From Kistimonas sp964291485 (GTDB lineage: Bacteria > Pseudomonadota > Gammaproteobacteria > Pseudomonadales > Endozoicomonadaceae): a stretch of 64,000 bases of DNA. Location: the NCBI GenBank assembly GCA_964291485.2, contig OZ220224.1, positions 1,240,001-1,304,000 of the forward strand, read 5' to 3'. Both the position numbers and the translations under genes were made by a program. Positions within the stretch are counted from its first letter, which is position 1. The number at the start of each line of letters is the position of its first letter. Shown one piece after another: positions 34,383-43,207 of the stretch. The notes under the pieces were generated by a model. That model did not search any database. It saw nothing but the letters and a program-made list of their open reading frames with translations, and was not told the origin of the DNA.

Positions 34383-34769
34383 TCAGATTTCTTCGCGATC
34401 CACCGGTTGTGCCTTGCCATTTTCATCAATGGCCACATAGGTAAAGATCCCTTCCGTCACTTTGGCCCGGGTCTGGTTATAGGGCATGCCCATGGTCCAG
34501 ACTTCGATGCGAATCCGCATTGAGGTTCTTCCCACTTTCAAAATATCGGTATAACAGCAGACGATCTCACCGACCCGAACGGCCTGGTGGAAACTCATGG
34601 ATTCAATGGCCACGGTCGCAATCCGGCTATGACTGCATCCCTTGGCGGCCAGACCACCCGCGATATCCATCTGGGACAGCAACCAGCCGCCGAAGATGTC
34701 GCCATTGGGGTTGGTGTCAGCCGGCATGGCCAGGGTGCGCAGGGAAAGTTCGCCTCGAGGTTCGGTCAT
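34383..34769 (-). CDS. yciA: Acyl-CoA thioesterase of the YciA hotdog family
   Basis: The 128-residue cytoplasmic hotdog-fold thioesterase cleaves acyl-CoA. PADTNPNGDIFGGWLLSQMD contains the active-site Asn-x-x-Gly-x-x-Phe-Gly-Gly stretch and the catalytic Asp of YciA-like enzymes, and VAIESMSFHQAVRVGEIVCCY and TYVAIDENGKAQPV complete the fold. It ends one base away from the end of the small plus-strand gene, so the two transcripts converge with no spacer. Confidence 0.93.
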   Translation of the reverse strand: MTEPRGELSLRTLAMPADTNPNGDIFGGWLLSQMDIAGGLAAKGCSHSRIATVAIESMSFHQAVRVGEIVCCYTDILKVGRTSMRIRIEVWTMGMPYNQTRAKVTEGIFTYVAIDENGKAQPVDREEI

Positions 34770-35005
34770 GGTGGAGCTCCGGATTCGGTGTGAGGCGGGG
34801 AATCCTAATCACTGGCTGCCGGGTGAACAATGGTGATGTATGCGTACCTGAAAAAGACCAGCCCGAAAAAACACCAGGCTTTCCTGCAGAAATGAGACCG
34901 ATGTCGCTGTCTTTAGCCGCTGTTGGTGGAAAAATAACTGTCGGTTTGAAGCATAAACCGGAATAAGGAATGGCTGCTGCAATGTAATCGCCAGGAGACA
35001 CGGGT

Positions 35006-36256
35006 ATGGCCAATGCTGAATTAAAAGCACCGATATCTTCAGCCAATGTTGTCAGCATTATGGGAAAGTCGGCCGTTGTCGATGAGAGTCGATTCGAGTA
35101 TCTGCTGCAGCAGGCCCATAGTATCGGACATTACCGTGATATGCCGGCAAAGGCTGATGACATGGTATGGAGAGTCGCCACACTATTTGATGTGGTGCTG
35201 GCCGAACCTGCCATGTCACTGTCGGTGAGAACCTTGCTGGAACAGCTGCAGATCCCTCTGCTCAAGGCCGCGATGATTGATGGCGTGGCATTTTCCAGGG
35301 AATCTCACCCTGCCAGAAAGCTGCTCAATGAACTGGGCAGGGCTGGGATACAGTGCCGGGGCGATATTGCTGCGCCTGATCCCCTTCATCGTTTGGTCGA
35401 AAAGGCGGTTGCTGCAATACAGGATCAGTTCGTGATCGATACCAGTGTCTTTGAACAGATATTGATAGATTTCAACACCTGTTTCACTCTTGAACAGCAG
35501 CGTCAACAGCGCCTGCTGCGACGGCAGCAACAAACGACTGAGGCGCAACAGCGAGCGGATTCTGCAAAGGAACTGATTCGTGAACATCTGGATACAGTTC
35601 TGAATGGTTTTCTGCTGCCCGAGCATGTGCTCGATTTCATGCATGACATCTGGGGGCATTACCTGTTCATTGTCTACCTGAAAGAGGGGGAGGACAGTGA
35701 TGCCTGGCAGCGAGGGCTTAAAACACTCGACTATCTCATCGCCACACTGCGACTGACTCAGCAGGAACGTCGTGAAAAGGTGCTGCCCAAGCTGTTTGCT
35801 GTGATTCGTCAGTCACTGGACAGTATTGGTTTTGATAAGTGCGCCATTGATGAGCAGCTTCATAGGCTGACAAGGTTTTATAAAGAACAACCAAATATCG
35901 CTGTGACCAAAGCAATTCAGGAATTTGAAAGGGATAAATGTAAGGAAATTCCCAGTATTTCTGCTGAGCCCAAAGCAGCATCGGACAAACAGATCTCTAT
36001 TGAACGCACCATTGATACGCGTAAACAGCGGATGCAGGTGGGTAAGCAGGTTGATCAGTTCAAACCCGGCTTGTGGGTGACACTCCTTGAGCGTGATGGT
36101 GTACAAATCAGGGCAAAGTTATCTGCCGTTTTGCGCAGTGATGACCGATATATTTTTGTGAATCAGAAGGGGGATAGGGTAAAGGAGCTCTCCCGTTCGG
36201 AATTGGTTCGTGCGATCTGTTCAAGGTTTGTACAGATCATGGAGGCAGGGACATAA
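35006..36256 (+). CDS. Short DUF1631-family protein
   Basis: The 416-residue soluble protein has a C-terminal segment (LKPGLWVTLLERDGVQIRAK-like, then RYIFVNQKGDRVKELSRSEL, about residues 352-410) that matches the end of DUF1631 proteins, whose PilZ-like C-terminus is recognisable. Those proteins are often over 700 residues, so this is a short version with a reduced N-terminal helical region. A coiled-coil, Gln-rich stretch lies at about 165-195. Function is unknown; relatives often sit near motility or adhesion genes. It is monocistronic with a leader of about 200 bp that shows no gene. Confidence 0.7.
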   Translation: MANAELKAPISSANVVSIMGKSAVVDESRFEYLLQQAHSIGHYRDMPAKADDMVWRVATLFDVVLAEPAMSLSVRTLLEQLQIPLLKAAMIDGVAFSRESHPARKLLNELGRAGIQCRGDIAAPDPLHRLVEKAVAAIQDQFVIDTSVFEQILIDFNTCFTLEQQRQQRLLRRQQQTTEAQQRADSAKELIREHLDTVLNGFLLPEHVLDFMHDIWGHYLFIVYLKEGEDSDAWQRGLKTLDYLIATLRLTQQERREKVLPKLFAVIRQSLDSIGFDKCAIDEQLHRLTRFYKEQPNIAVTKAIQEFERDKCKEIPSISAEPKAASDKQISIERTIDTRKQRMQVGKQVDQFKPGLWVTLLERDGVQIRAKLSAVLRSDDRYIFVNQKGDRVKELSRSELVRAICSRFVQIMEAGT

Positions 36257-36335
36257 ATAGAGCCCCCATGGCTGGTCATAAGGTTGCTGACCCCTGCCAG
36301 GCGAATTCACATCCCTCCAAATAGCATCAAGCGCT

Positions 36336-37784
36336 TTACGCGGATGGCTTGTTTCCATAAGCCAATGAGTCAACCGCTCCCTGTCCACTATGTACACCAC
36401 CTTCGGTAACCGATGATGGTTTGCTGCGAATCAGGTAGCCCGCATAACCCATCTCACTGGTGAGAGAGTGGCCATTCAGGTGGAGGGTGAGCATGCCAAT
36501 TTCACTGATCAGGTCATCGACGGTGGTTGCTTCACCTCGACGAACCACCAGTGCCGGCCGTGAGCGATGTCTTGGGTGTAGCCGTCGCATCAGTGACCAG
36601 GCGGAATAGTCTTCAGCCTTCAGACTTTTCAGTTTGGGTAAAATCCCGTCGTCAAAGACACAGTGGCCACCGCCTTCTCCCTGGTTTTTCAGTACCCAGT
36701 CATGGGGGTTTTCATGTTCAAACCAGGCTATCGCTTCATGATCAACCGGACGCATTTCTCCCAGGAACGGTTTTATCCGGGTGGCTTCATCGTCGGTCAG
36801 GCCGAACGCCACTAACTGTTCAACTGTCATGGAAGAAAGCAGCATCTGTACCCGTTTACTGGTTGCCAGCTGTTGGCTGACGGTGGCATTGATTGCCACT
36901 CGGTGTTGCTCAATCATCACCCGGGTTTTCCCCAGCGCTTCACAGCAGCGGGCTTCGTCTACATCGTGGGCCACATAGTCACAGTACTGATAGCCGGCCC
37001 GGAGATAAATGGCATCGACACCGCCCAAGCCATTCAGCAGCAGCCGTTGGTTTTCACCCGACGAAAGCTGGTCATACAGTTGCCGGAAGGTTCTGCGCAC
37101 CGTTTTGACGCCTTCCTGTTGAATTGCCTCTTCCAGCAGGTGCTGGTCATAGACATTATCTTCATCTGGCTGAACCACCATGATGAACAGGGGTTGCCCC
37201 GTCTCTCCTGATTGCGCCCGAACCGTTTTTGCTGCACCGGCAATGCCTTTGGCGAGATGTTCAATGCAATGGTTAGGCACCAGTTCCTGTGACGCGTCTT
37301 CTGACCAGTGCTGAAAAATAGATGGCCACTGATAGCCAAGATAATGATGCAATTCATGGGCGCGTTGACCAAAAGGCCCCATACCTGCGGCAATGCCGTT
37401 AAACTCGATCAACTGTGGTCCCCGCTCTGCATCGTCCATAAAATCTGTTCGCATAAGCAGCATGGGAATGCGCTCAGCTGGGATGGGGCCTTGATGGATA
37501 GCCTGATGCAGCGCCAGCAGGCTGGCAAAGAAAGGGTCAGCATTGCAAAGCGGTGTGATCGCCTCTCTGAGAAAATCATGATTTTCGGAGACGCCGTGAA
37601 TCAGTTTGCCCATCAGTGGCACAATGGCTTTCAGTAACTCGAACCGTTCTCGCTGTATCATGGTTGGCGCAAAGCTGAAAGCACAATGGGTGGCAGAGTC
37701 TTTCGCCGTTTTCAGTGCCATGCCATGCAACAGCGACCACTCGATAGCATCCTGAACAGCGAAGGTGGTCATTGTGTCTTTCAT
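36336..37784 (-). CDS. Eukaryotic-type glutathione synthetase
   Basis: The 482-residue ATP-grasp-like enzyme would join gamma-glutamylcysteine and glycine. It matches the eukaryotic GSS family and not bacterial GshB: AVQDAIEWSLLHGMALKT at the start, LLMRTDFMDD and QLIEFNGIAAGMGPFG (eukaryotic I-E-x-N-x-x-x-x-x-x-G segment), LKNQGEGGGHCVFDD (glycine-rich loop) and a C-terminal GYLIRSKPSSVTEGGVHSGQGAVDSL close to the eukaryotic consensus. The start is set at MKDTMTTFAVQD; the frame opens 34 codons earlier but that part is unlike the family. No gshA lies nearby. Confidence 0.88.
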   Translation of the reverse strand: MKDTMTTFAVQDAIEWSLLHGMALKTAKDSATHCAFSFAPTMIQRERFELLKAIVPLMGKLIHGVSENHDFLREAITPLCNADPFFASLLALHQAIHQGPIPAERIPMLLMRTDFMDDAERGPQLIEFNGIAAGMGPFGQRAHELHHYLGYQWPSIFQHWSEDASQELVPNHCIEHLAKGIAGAAKTVRAQSGETGQPLFIMVVQPDEDNVYDQHLLEEAIQQEGVKTVRRTFRQLYDQLSSGENQRLLLNGLGGVDAIYLRAGYQYCDYVAHDVDEARCCEALGKTRVMIEQHRVAINATVSQQLATSKRVQMLLSSMTVEQLVAFGLTDDEATRIKPFLGEMRPVDHEAIAWFEHENPHDWVLKNQGEGGGHCVFDDGILPKLKSLKAEDYSAWSLMRRLHPRHRSRPALVVRRGEATTVDDLISEIGMLTLHLNGHSLTSEMGYAGYLIRSKPSSVTEGGVHSGQGAVDSLAYGNKPSA

Positions 37785-38007
37785 GATTTGACTCTTTGGG
37801 GAGCGAAGAAAACGAGGGTACAGACGAGAGCAATTTACCAGTAAATCCAGTGATTGATAATAGTTGAGTAAGATTGACTCACCCACGTTATTGGATGGAC
37901 GTGGCTTAATAGCATTCCTTAAATGCTTACTCTGATTTCATGGTGTTTTCTGTTTACAGGAAGTCTTGCATACACTGTAAATAAAACGATGAATTAAGGA
38001 TGATTCA

Positions 38008-39303
38008 GTGAAATTTCTCGTTATTGGTGCCAATGGCTTTATTGCCAGTGCCATTGTGGAACAGCTGCTTCAGGCTGGACATCAGGTGGTTTTGGCTGTC
38101 CGAAAAGGAAATTCTCCCTTTACCCTTCGTCAGGTCACTACCCTTCAGGTGGATATGAATCACATGCTTGATCCCGCCATCTGGATTGATTATCTGCAGG
38201 GTGTGGATGGTGTCATCAACTGCGCAGGTATACTTCGAGAGTCAGTGCCCGGGGATTATGAACGTATCCATTATCTGGCTCCCCAGGCGCTGGCCAGGGC
38301 CTGTGCCACCTCTGGTATTCAACGATTCATACAGATTTCAGCCGTGGGCGATGCGGAACATTCTGATTTTATTGCCAGTAAACACCGGTTTGATGAATGG
38401 CTGCTTACCTCTGGATTGAATGCTGTTGTGATTCGACCGTCGGTAGTGGTTTCTTTGCGAGGTTCCTATGGAGGAACTTCATTATTAAGGGCGCTTGCAG
38501 CGCTGCCAGGGTTTGTGGTTTTACCTGGTCGGGGTGATCAGAAGATTCAGCCTGTACTATTGGAAGACCTGTCTTTGATAGTGGTCAGGCTGCTAGAACA
38601 GCAGGATCGTCCTAATAACCCATTACTGTATGTTGCCGGCCCTGAGCCTGTGGCATTAAAGGACTTTCTCGTTACCCAACGCCAGTGGTTGCAGCTGTCC
38701 GCAGGCTATTGCATCAATATACCGTTGTCCTGGGTTCGCCTGGTGGTCAGGCTTGGTCAGTGGTTTGGTCGGGGGCCGTTGGGTGAGACGGTTCATACAT
38801 TACTGAAGCGTGGAAATACAGTGTCCCCCGAAGCTGGACACGACGTTAAGGATGCCGCTGGTATTCAGCCTCGCTCGGTCATTGAAGCAATGCGGCACTC
38901 AACCAGTTTTGTCCAGGATCGCTGGCACGCAAGGCTCTACAGTGTCCGGCCGGTGATATTGTTAGTTCTCAGTTGCCTCTGGATTCTGTCAGGCCTATCT
39001 GGCGTTGTGCACGGACAGGAAGGTTTTTCGCCAATACTTGATGCCATGAAGATACCGGCCGTAGCCCATGGCTCGCTGGTACTGATCACGAGTGCGTTGG
39101 ATATCGCGTTGGGGCTTGCCATTTGGCATTCGCGCTGTCGGTCTGCTGTGTTGTGGTTGATGACGTTTTCTCTGCTGGCCTATACCTCCGCCTTGGCTAT
39201 TCTGGCGCCTGAATTCTGGTTTTCTCCGTTGGGTGGTCTGGCCAAGAATCTGCCTCTGCTGGTCTTACTGGCGATTTGTGGTGTTTTGGAAAAACAACGA
39301 TAG
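38008..39303 (+). CDS. NAD(P)-binding SDR/epimerase fused to a DoxX-like membrane domain
   Basis: The 431-residue fusion has residues 1-290 as an extended SDR/NmrA-like Rossmann domain (FLVIGANGFIASAIVEQLL, VDGVINCAGIL, IQISAVGD) and residues 300-428 with four membrane spans resembling DoxX-like proteins (RPVILLVLSCLWILSGLSGVV ... GGLAKNLPLLVLLAI). The usual catalytic Tyr-x-x-x-Lys is not evident at the expected place (SDFIASKHRFDEW has Lys only), so it may bind nucleotide without a classical dehydrogenase site. It is followed 11 bp later by a DUF2269 gene, a pairing that suggests one membrane system of unknown substrate. Confidence 0.85.
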   Translation: MKFLVIGANGFIASAIVEQLLQAGHQVVLAVRKGNSPFTLRQVTTLQVDMNHMLDPAIWIDYLQGVDGVINCAGILRESVPGDYERIHYLAPQALARACATSGIQRFIQISAVGDAEHSDFIASKHRFDEWLLTSGLNAVVIRPSVVVSLRGSYGGTSLLRALAALPGFVVLPGRGDQKIQPVLLEDLSLIVVRLLEQQDRPNNPLLYVAGPEPVALKDFLVTQRQWLQLSAGYCINIPLSWVRLVVRLGQWFGRGPLGETVHTLLKRGNTVSPEAGHDVKDAAGIQPRSVIEAMRHSTSFVQDRWHARLYSVRPVILLVLSCLWILSGLSGVVHGQEGFSPILDAMKIPAVAHGSLVLITSALDIALGLAIWHSRCRSAVLWLMTFSLLAYTSALAILAPEFWFSPLGGLAKNLPLLVLLAICGVLEKQR

Positions 39304-39314
39304 GGCATGACGCC

Positions 39315-39788
39315 ATGGACTATTACCTGCCGTTGAAACTGGTTCATATCTTGTCATCAACCGTACTGTTTGGTACCGGGATTGGAAGCGCCTTCTTCAT
39401 GTGGCGTGCTGATCGCAGTGGCGATGTTGGCATGGTGGCCGTGGTTTCCAGACAAGTGGTAATAGCAGATTGGTGTTTCACGACGCCGGCAGTGATTGTG
39501 CAGCCTCTCACGGGGTTTGCGATGGTTTGGTTGGCCGGCTTTCCCCTCTCAAGTCCATGGATTCTACTCAGTATTGTGCTTTATGGCTTTATTGGCCTTT
39601 GCTGGCTACCGGTGGTCTGGATTCAGTGCCAGATTGCCAACGCCTCGGAGCGCGCCAGTGCAGAAACTGCGGGTTTCAATTATCCCCACCGGTGTCTGAT
39701 GCGCTACTGGTATGCGCTGGGCTGGGCAGCTTTCGTCAGCATGCTGGGTATTTTCTTTTTGATGGTTTTCAAGCCGGCTTTATGGTGA
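39315..39788 (+). CDS. DUF2269-family integral membrane protein
   Basis: The 157-residue inner-membrane protein has four spans (MDYYLPLKLVHILSSTVLFGTG, WCFTTPAVIVQPLTGFAMVW, WILLSIVLYGFIGLCW, GWAAFVSMLGIFFLMVF). KLVHILSSTVLFGTGIGSAFF is the DUF2269 signature with its conserved His. The start is the ATG at 39315. It is coupled to the SDR/DoxX gene upstream; the pair probably acts together, possibly with a redox cofactor. Confidence 0.85.
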   Translation: MDYYLPLKLVHILSSTVLFGTGIGSAFFMWRADRSGDVGMVAVVSRQVVIADWCFTTPAVIVQPLTGFAMVWLAGFPLSSPWILLSIVLYGFIGLCWLPVVWIQCQIANASERASAETAGFNYPHRCLMRYWYALGWAAFVSMLGIFFLMVFKPALW

Positions 39789-39896
39789 TTGGCGATAAGC
39801 CATTTTTTCTTCCCGAAGCACCGATTTCTGGGCGCTATAGTGTAACTAGGCCTTACAGCATAAGGATCAGTTTTCTGGCGGTACAGGGAGTACGTT

Positions 39897-40217
39897 ATGC
39901 TGAATATGGAAATGCTTCGGGACTTTTTTGGAGATGAGGGAGAGATTCGTGAGATTCTCGCCCAGTTTGTCGAAACCACGGACAGCGATATCCTGCAGCT
40001 TGAACAAGCCATAGGGGAGCGGGATATCGGCCAGGTCGCGGAACTGGCCCACAGAATCAAGGGGGCCAGCCAGGTGATTGGTGCGGCAGATCTGGTTCGG
40101 GCGGTTGGTGAGCTGGAAGCCGATGCCAGAACCCATGATGACCACTGTTTCGACGAACTTTACGCGGCGCTGGCTGAAACCTACCGCCATGTTAGCGAGG
40201 AAATACGGAATCTCTGA
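39897..40217 (+). CDS. Stand-alone histidine phosphotransfer (Hpt) protein
   Basis: The 106-residue helical-bundle protein has the Hpt motif AHRIKGASQVIGA (His near residue 52 is the phosphoacceptor, followed by K-G). It begins MLNMEMLRDFFGDEGEIREIL. Such proteins carry phosphate between a hybrid kinase and a response regulator. No kinase or regulator is next to it, so its partners are unknown. It is followed by an ECF sigma operon on the same strand, 130 bp away. Confidence 0.9.
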   Translation: MLNMEMLRDFFGDEGEIREILAQFVETTDSDILQLEQAIGERDIGQVAELAHRIKGASQVIGAADLVRAVGELEADARTHDDHCFDELYAALAETYRHVSEEIRNL

Positions 40218-40346
40218 CGCATCCCGCCTGCCAAATGATCATGGTATGATCGCCTGCACTAGAACACTTCGAATGTTGTTGAAACATTCATAGATGCTTT
40301 TTTCATAACCTCAACCGGTACTATCACAATAAGCGGTGGACGTACG

Positions 40347-40913
40347 ATGAATTCAGCCCCTGTCGGGCAGGTTGACACAGAGCTGCAGACCTGGTTATCG
40401 GGCTGTGCCCGGGGACATCACCCTTCTCTCAAGAAACTCTATCAACGCACCTCGGCGAATCTGTTTGCTGTTGCCCTGCGTATATTGAATGACCGGCAAC
40501 AGGCCGAAGACTGCCTGCAGCAGGGGTATCTCAAAATCTGGCAGAACGCGGGCCGTTATGACTACAGCAAGGCTCGCCCGATGACCTGGATGAATACCAT
40601 CATCAGAAATCAGGCGCTGGATATGCTGCGACGCCGCCGGGTTGTGGAAGTCAGCGACAGTGATGAACAGGCACCCGAGCTGCTGGATGAGTCGCCGTCA
40701 CAGGAGGAGCAGGTCTTTCGGATGCAGCGGGGGGGGCAGATTCATCATTGCCTGGAAACGCTATCCGCCCAGCAGCGACAGTGCATTGAACTGGCGTATT
40801 TCGAGGGCATGACGCATCAGGAGTTGTCGGAACAGCTCAGTACGCCCCTGGGGAGCGTGAAGACCTGGATACGACGTGGACTGCTGAGGTTGAAAGAATG
40901 TCTGAATATCTGA
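40347..40913 (+). CDS. ECF sigma factor (SigK-type)
   Basis: The 188-residue group 4 sigma factor has region 2 at about residues 26-95 (LFAVALRILNDRQQAEDCLQQ, then YDYSKARPMTWMNTIIRNQALD) and region 4 at about 130-185 (LETLSAQQRQCIELAYFEGMTHQELSEQL, a helix-turn-helix with LGSVKTWIRRGLLRLKECL). The 3' end overlaps the anti-sigma gene by 16 bp, so the two are coupled. Paired with a RskA-type membrane anti-sigma, it should respond to an envelope or redox signal. Confidence 0.95.
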   Translation: MNSAPVGQVDTELQTWLSGCARGHHPSLKKLYQRTSANLFAVALRILNDRQQAEDCLQQGYLKIWQNAGRYDYSKARPMTWMNTIIRNQALDMLRRRRVVEVSDSDEQAPELLDESPSQEEQVFRMQRGGQIHHCLETLSAQQRQCIELAYFEGMTHQELSEQLSTPLGSVKTWIRRGLLRLKECLNI

Positions 40914-41599
40914 AACTGTGTGATCCGGAACAGCGAAACCAGGCCGCGGCAGATTATGTATTGGGTTTGTTGGATCAGGATGACAAAGCGGCGTTCGAAG
41001 CCCTGCTGTCAGTCAGTCATGATGCCCAGAGAGAGGTTGCCCAGTGGCGGGAGAGTCTGGATACCCTGAATCAATCATTAACTCCGGTGGCGCCCCCTGA
41101 TCGTGTCTGGAATGCAGTGTGTGCTCAAACCCGGCCGGCTGGTCGTTGGTGGGATAACCTGCTGGTCTGGAAAAGCGCTGCCGCCGGATTGTTCGCAATG
41201 TTGCTGGTAGTGGGGTTACTGTTTCTGCGTAATCCTTCTCCGATGGTTGACGGTGATTATGTGTATGTTGTTCAGGGCAATACAGCACAACCTGAGTGGA
41301 TTGTGAATGCGTCACTGTCGACCAATACTGTCAGCATGAATGCCATTCAGCCAGTGAATCTGCCCAATGGGCAGGTTTGTGAGCTCTGGCTGATGCTTAA
41401 GGGAAAGGAGCCAGTGTCCCTGGGTATCCTGCCAAAGCAGGGCGTGAAGACGGTTAAACTCGAAAAGTCCTGGCGTGATCAGCTGGCGGAAACACCGTTG
41501 GTGATTACGGTTGAATCACCACAGGGTGCGCCCAGTGGTTACCAGATGGGACCTGTAGTGAATCAGGGGGAATGGGTGCCCGTTAACAAGAGTATTTAA
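40898..41599 (+). CDS. RskA-type anti-sigma factor
   Basis: The 233-residue single-span inner-membrane protein has an N-terminal cytoplasmic sigma-binding part (DPEQRNQAAADYVLGLLDQDDK, the classic RskA start), a membrane segment at about 90-110 (AGLFAMLLVVGLLFL) and a periplasmic RskA domain (EPVSLGILPKQGVKTVKL; QGAPSGYQMGPVVNQGEWV). It should hold the upstream sigma factor inactive until its periplasmic domain is cleaved. The start overlaps the sigma gene in another frame. Confidence 0.93.
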   Translation: MSEYLKLCDPEQRNQAAADYVLGLLDQDDKAAFEALLSVSHDAQREVAQWRESLDTLNQSLTPVAPPDRVWNAVCAQTRPAGRWWDNLLVWKSAAAGLFAMLLVVGLLFLRNPSPMVDGDYVYVVQGNTAQPEWIVNASLSTNTVSMNAIQPVNLPNGQVCELWLMLKGKEPVSLGILPKQGVKTVKLEKSWRDQLAETPLVITVESPQGAPSGYQMGPVVNQGEWVPVNKSI

Positions 41600-41614
41600 T
41601 GACTGATTCTCTAT

Positions 41615-42208
41615 TTAGGGCTTTGGAGCAGACTGGTTATCTTCGTCCGCCTGCTCCCGAAACTTATCACAGTGATAGCGATAGCATTTCATGGTGTCAG
41701 GCCAGCTTTCCAGCGGCATGCCGGCTTTGCGTTTCAGATGGTTAAGAAACAGTGCAGGTTCGGGCAATTGTGACCAGACCTGAGGAAGGAAAGTTGCACG
41801 GTGACGACCATCATCAATCAGTAGACCGTCAATGCCGGGTTGTAATTGCACGAGCAAATCCTGCTCATCGTTGACCTGCATCGGTTCCATGGGCGATAAG
41901 ATCGAAATTTCTACAGTAATCTTGTCCAGTTCTTCGGCCGAGACTGGGGGAAAGCGTGGATCTTTGAAAGCACTGGAAAACGCATTGGCAGCGACATCGT
42001 TGATGAGAGGACGATAGGCTTCCAGAGAACCAATACAACCCCGAAGATTTTGATTAAGCGTCAGCGTGACAAAACTGGCCCTGATTGCCTGTAGTGGATT
42101 GGAGGTTGTTTCTGTTCCCGGCACCAGAGGCTTCCCTGACTGGAGGCCGTTCTCGATACTCTTTCTTGCAATGGCCAGTAATTGAGCCTGGTCTTCTTCT
42201 GTCCACAT
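41615..42208 (-). CDS. amrA: AmmeMemoRadiSam system protein A (AMMECR1 domain)
   Basis: The 197-residue soluble AMMECR1-domain protein has the signature LRGCIGSLEAYRPLINDVA and VEISILSPMEPM. It belongs to a three-part gene set whose joint reaction is not established; the set is found across bacteria and archaea. The other two members are adjacent: amrB 54 bp downstream on the same strand side (42263-43042) and amrS divergently (43208-44302). The order amrB-amrA on this strand suggests a shared transcript. Confidence 0.93.
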   Translation of the reverse strand: MWTEEDQAQLLAIARKSIENGLQSGKPLVPGTETTSNPLQAIRASFVTLTLNQNLRGCIGSLEAYRPLINDVAANAFSSAFKDPRFPPVSAEELDKITVEISILSPMEPMQVNDEQDLLVQLQPGIDGLLIDDGRHRATFLPQVWSQLPEPALFLNHLKRKAGMPLESWPDTMKCYRYHCDKFREQADEDNQSAPKP

Positions 42209-42262
42209 GGTGTTTTCCTTTCAGGCCAGTGGGGCTTTTATGTTTAGCTCTGGTAGCGTCAA

Positions 42263-43042
42263 TTACTGCAGGGCAAATGCAGCGTAACCCACGACCCGGT
42301 TTTTGTCCCCCGCCGTATCACCGGAATTACAGACTTCCAGAGTAGAAACCTGCATGCCCCTCTGTCTGGCAACTTCCAGCAAGCCATTCAATGGTCGGCA
42401 GCCACAGGCCTGGCCGCCGGTCAGATTGGGGGTTAATTGCTCAATCGCTTTGACGGTAGCGGCATCCCGGGCGCGGGCTTCATCATAGGTGTGGTAATGG
42501 CTGAGGTCAGTACTGATTACGATCAGGGTTTCATCGCCGCCCCAGATGGCTTCGAGCACTTCAGCTACGGCCATGGTGGAGGCGTCTCCCACAACCAGTG
42601 GCACCAGGTGGAAATCTTTAAGGCAGCGCTGCAGAAAAGGAACCTGTACTTCCAGTGAATGTTCCATGGCATGGGCGGCATCCAGAACCTGTACCTGCCC
42701 CAGGCTGAGCAGGGCCTGCATGGCCTGGGTATCCAGCGGGACTTCTCCCAATGGCGTGGTAAACGTATCGCAGTCCGGCAATGCCAATCCCCGGAAGGGC
42801 ACACGATGGCTGGGGCCCAGCAGAATTACCCGACGAATCGTATCAGCCTGTTCCTGAAGCAGGCGATAGGCTGTCGCGGCTGTCTGCCCTGAATAGATGT
42901 AACCGGCATGGGGCACCACCAGGATCTTGGGCGACAAATCCCGCGTTGGTGCATTGGCAAGGAAGGTGGCAATAACAGCATCCAGCTTTTCGGTGTTGGC
43001 AGGATAGAAACTCCCTGCCACGGCAGGTTGTCGTGTTTTCAT
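42263..43042 (-). CDS. amrB: AmmeMemoRadiSam system protein B (MEMO1 family)
   Basis: The 259-residue soluble Memo/LigB-like protein has family strings at the start (RQPAVAGSFYPANTEKLDAV), VPHAGYIYSGQTAATAY (His near residue 46), GPSHRVPFRGLALP, and ISTDLSHYHTYDEARARD. Eukaryotic Memo binds copper or iron through such His/Asp/Cys residues; the bacterial role is unclear. It lies between amrA and the divergent radical SAM enzyme. Confidence 0.95.
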   Translation of the reverse strand: MKTRQPAVAGSFYPANTEKLDAVIATFLANAPTRDLSPKILVVPHAGYIYSGQTAATAYRLLQEQADTIRRVILLGPSHRVPFRGLALPDCDTFTTPLGEVPLDTQAMQALLSLGQVQVLDAAHAMEHSLEVQVPFLQRCLKDFHLVPLVVGDASTMAVAEVLEAIWGGDETLIVISTDLSHYHTYDEARARDAATVKAIEQLTPNLTGGQACGCRPLNGLLEVARQRGMQVSTLEVCNSGDTAGDKNRVVGYAAFALQ

Positions 43043-43207
43043 AGCAGGCCCCCGGTTCGTCGAGCATAGTTAAGTATAACCATCACCTGGCAGGCGTATC
43101 AGAATATTTGCTGATCAGGAATGTTCTTGATCGTGGTAATTGGTTTTTGCATCTACGGGCATTTTGTCTAATGCTTAGTGGCAGGAAAATCTAAGGAGGG
43201 AATGGCC

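Noticed and set aside
36336..37784. Glutathionylspermidine synthase-like assignment
   Set aside because: The C-terminal GGVHSGQGAVDSL and the N-terminal strings match eukaryotic glutathione synthetase better.
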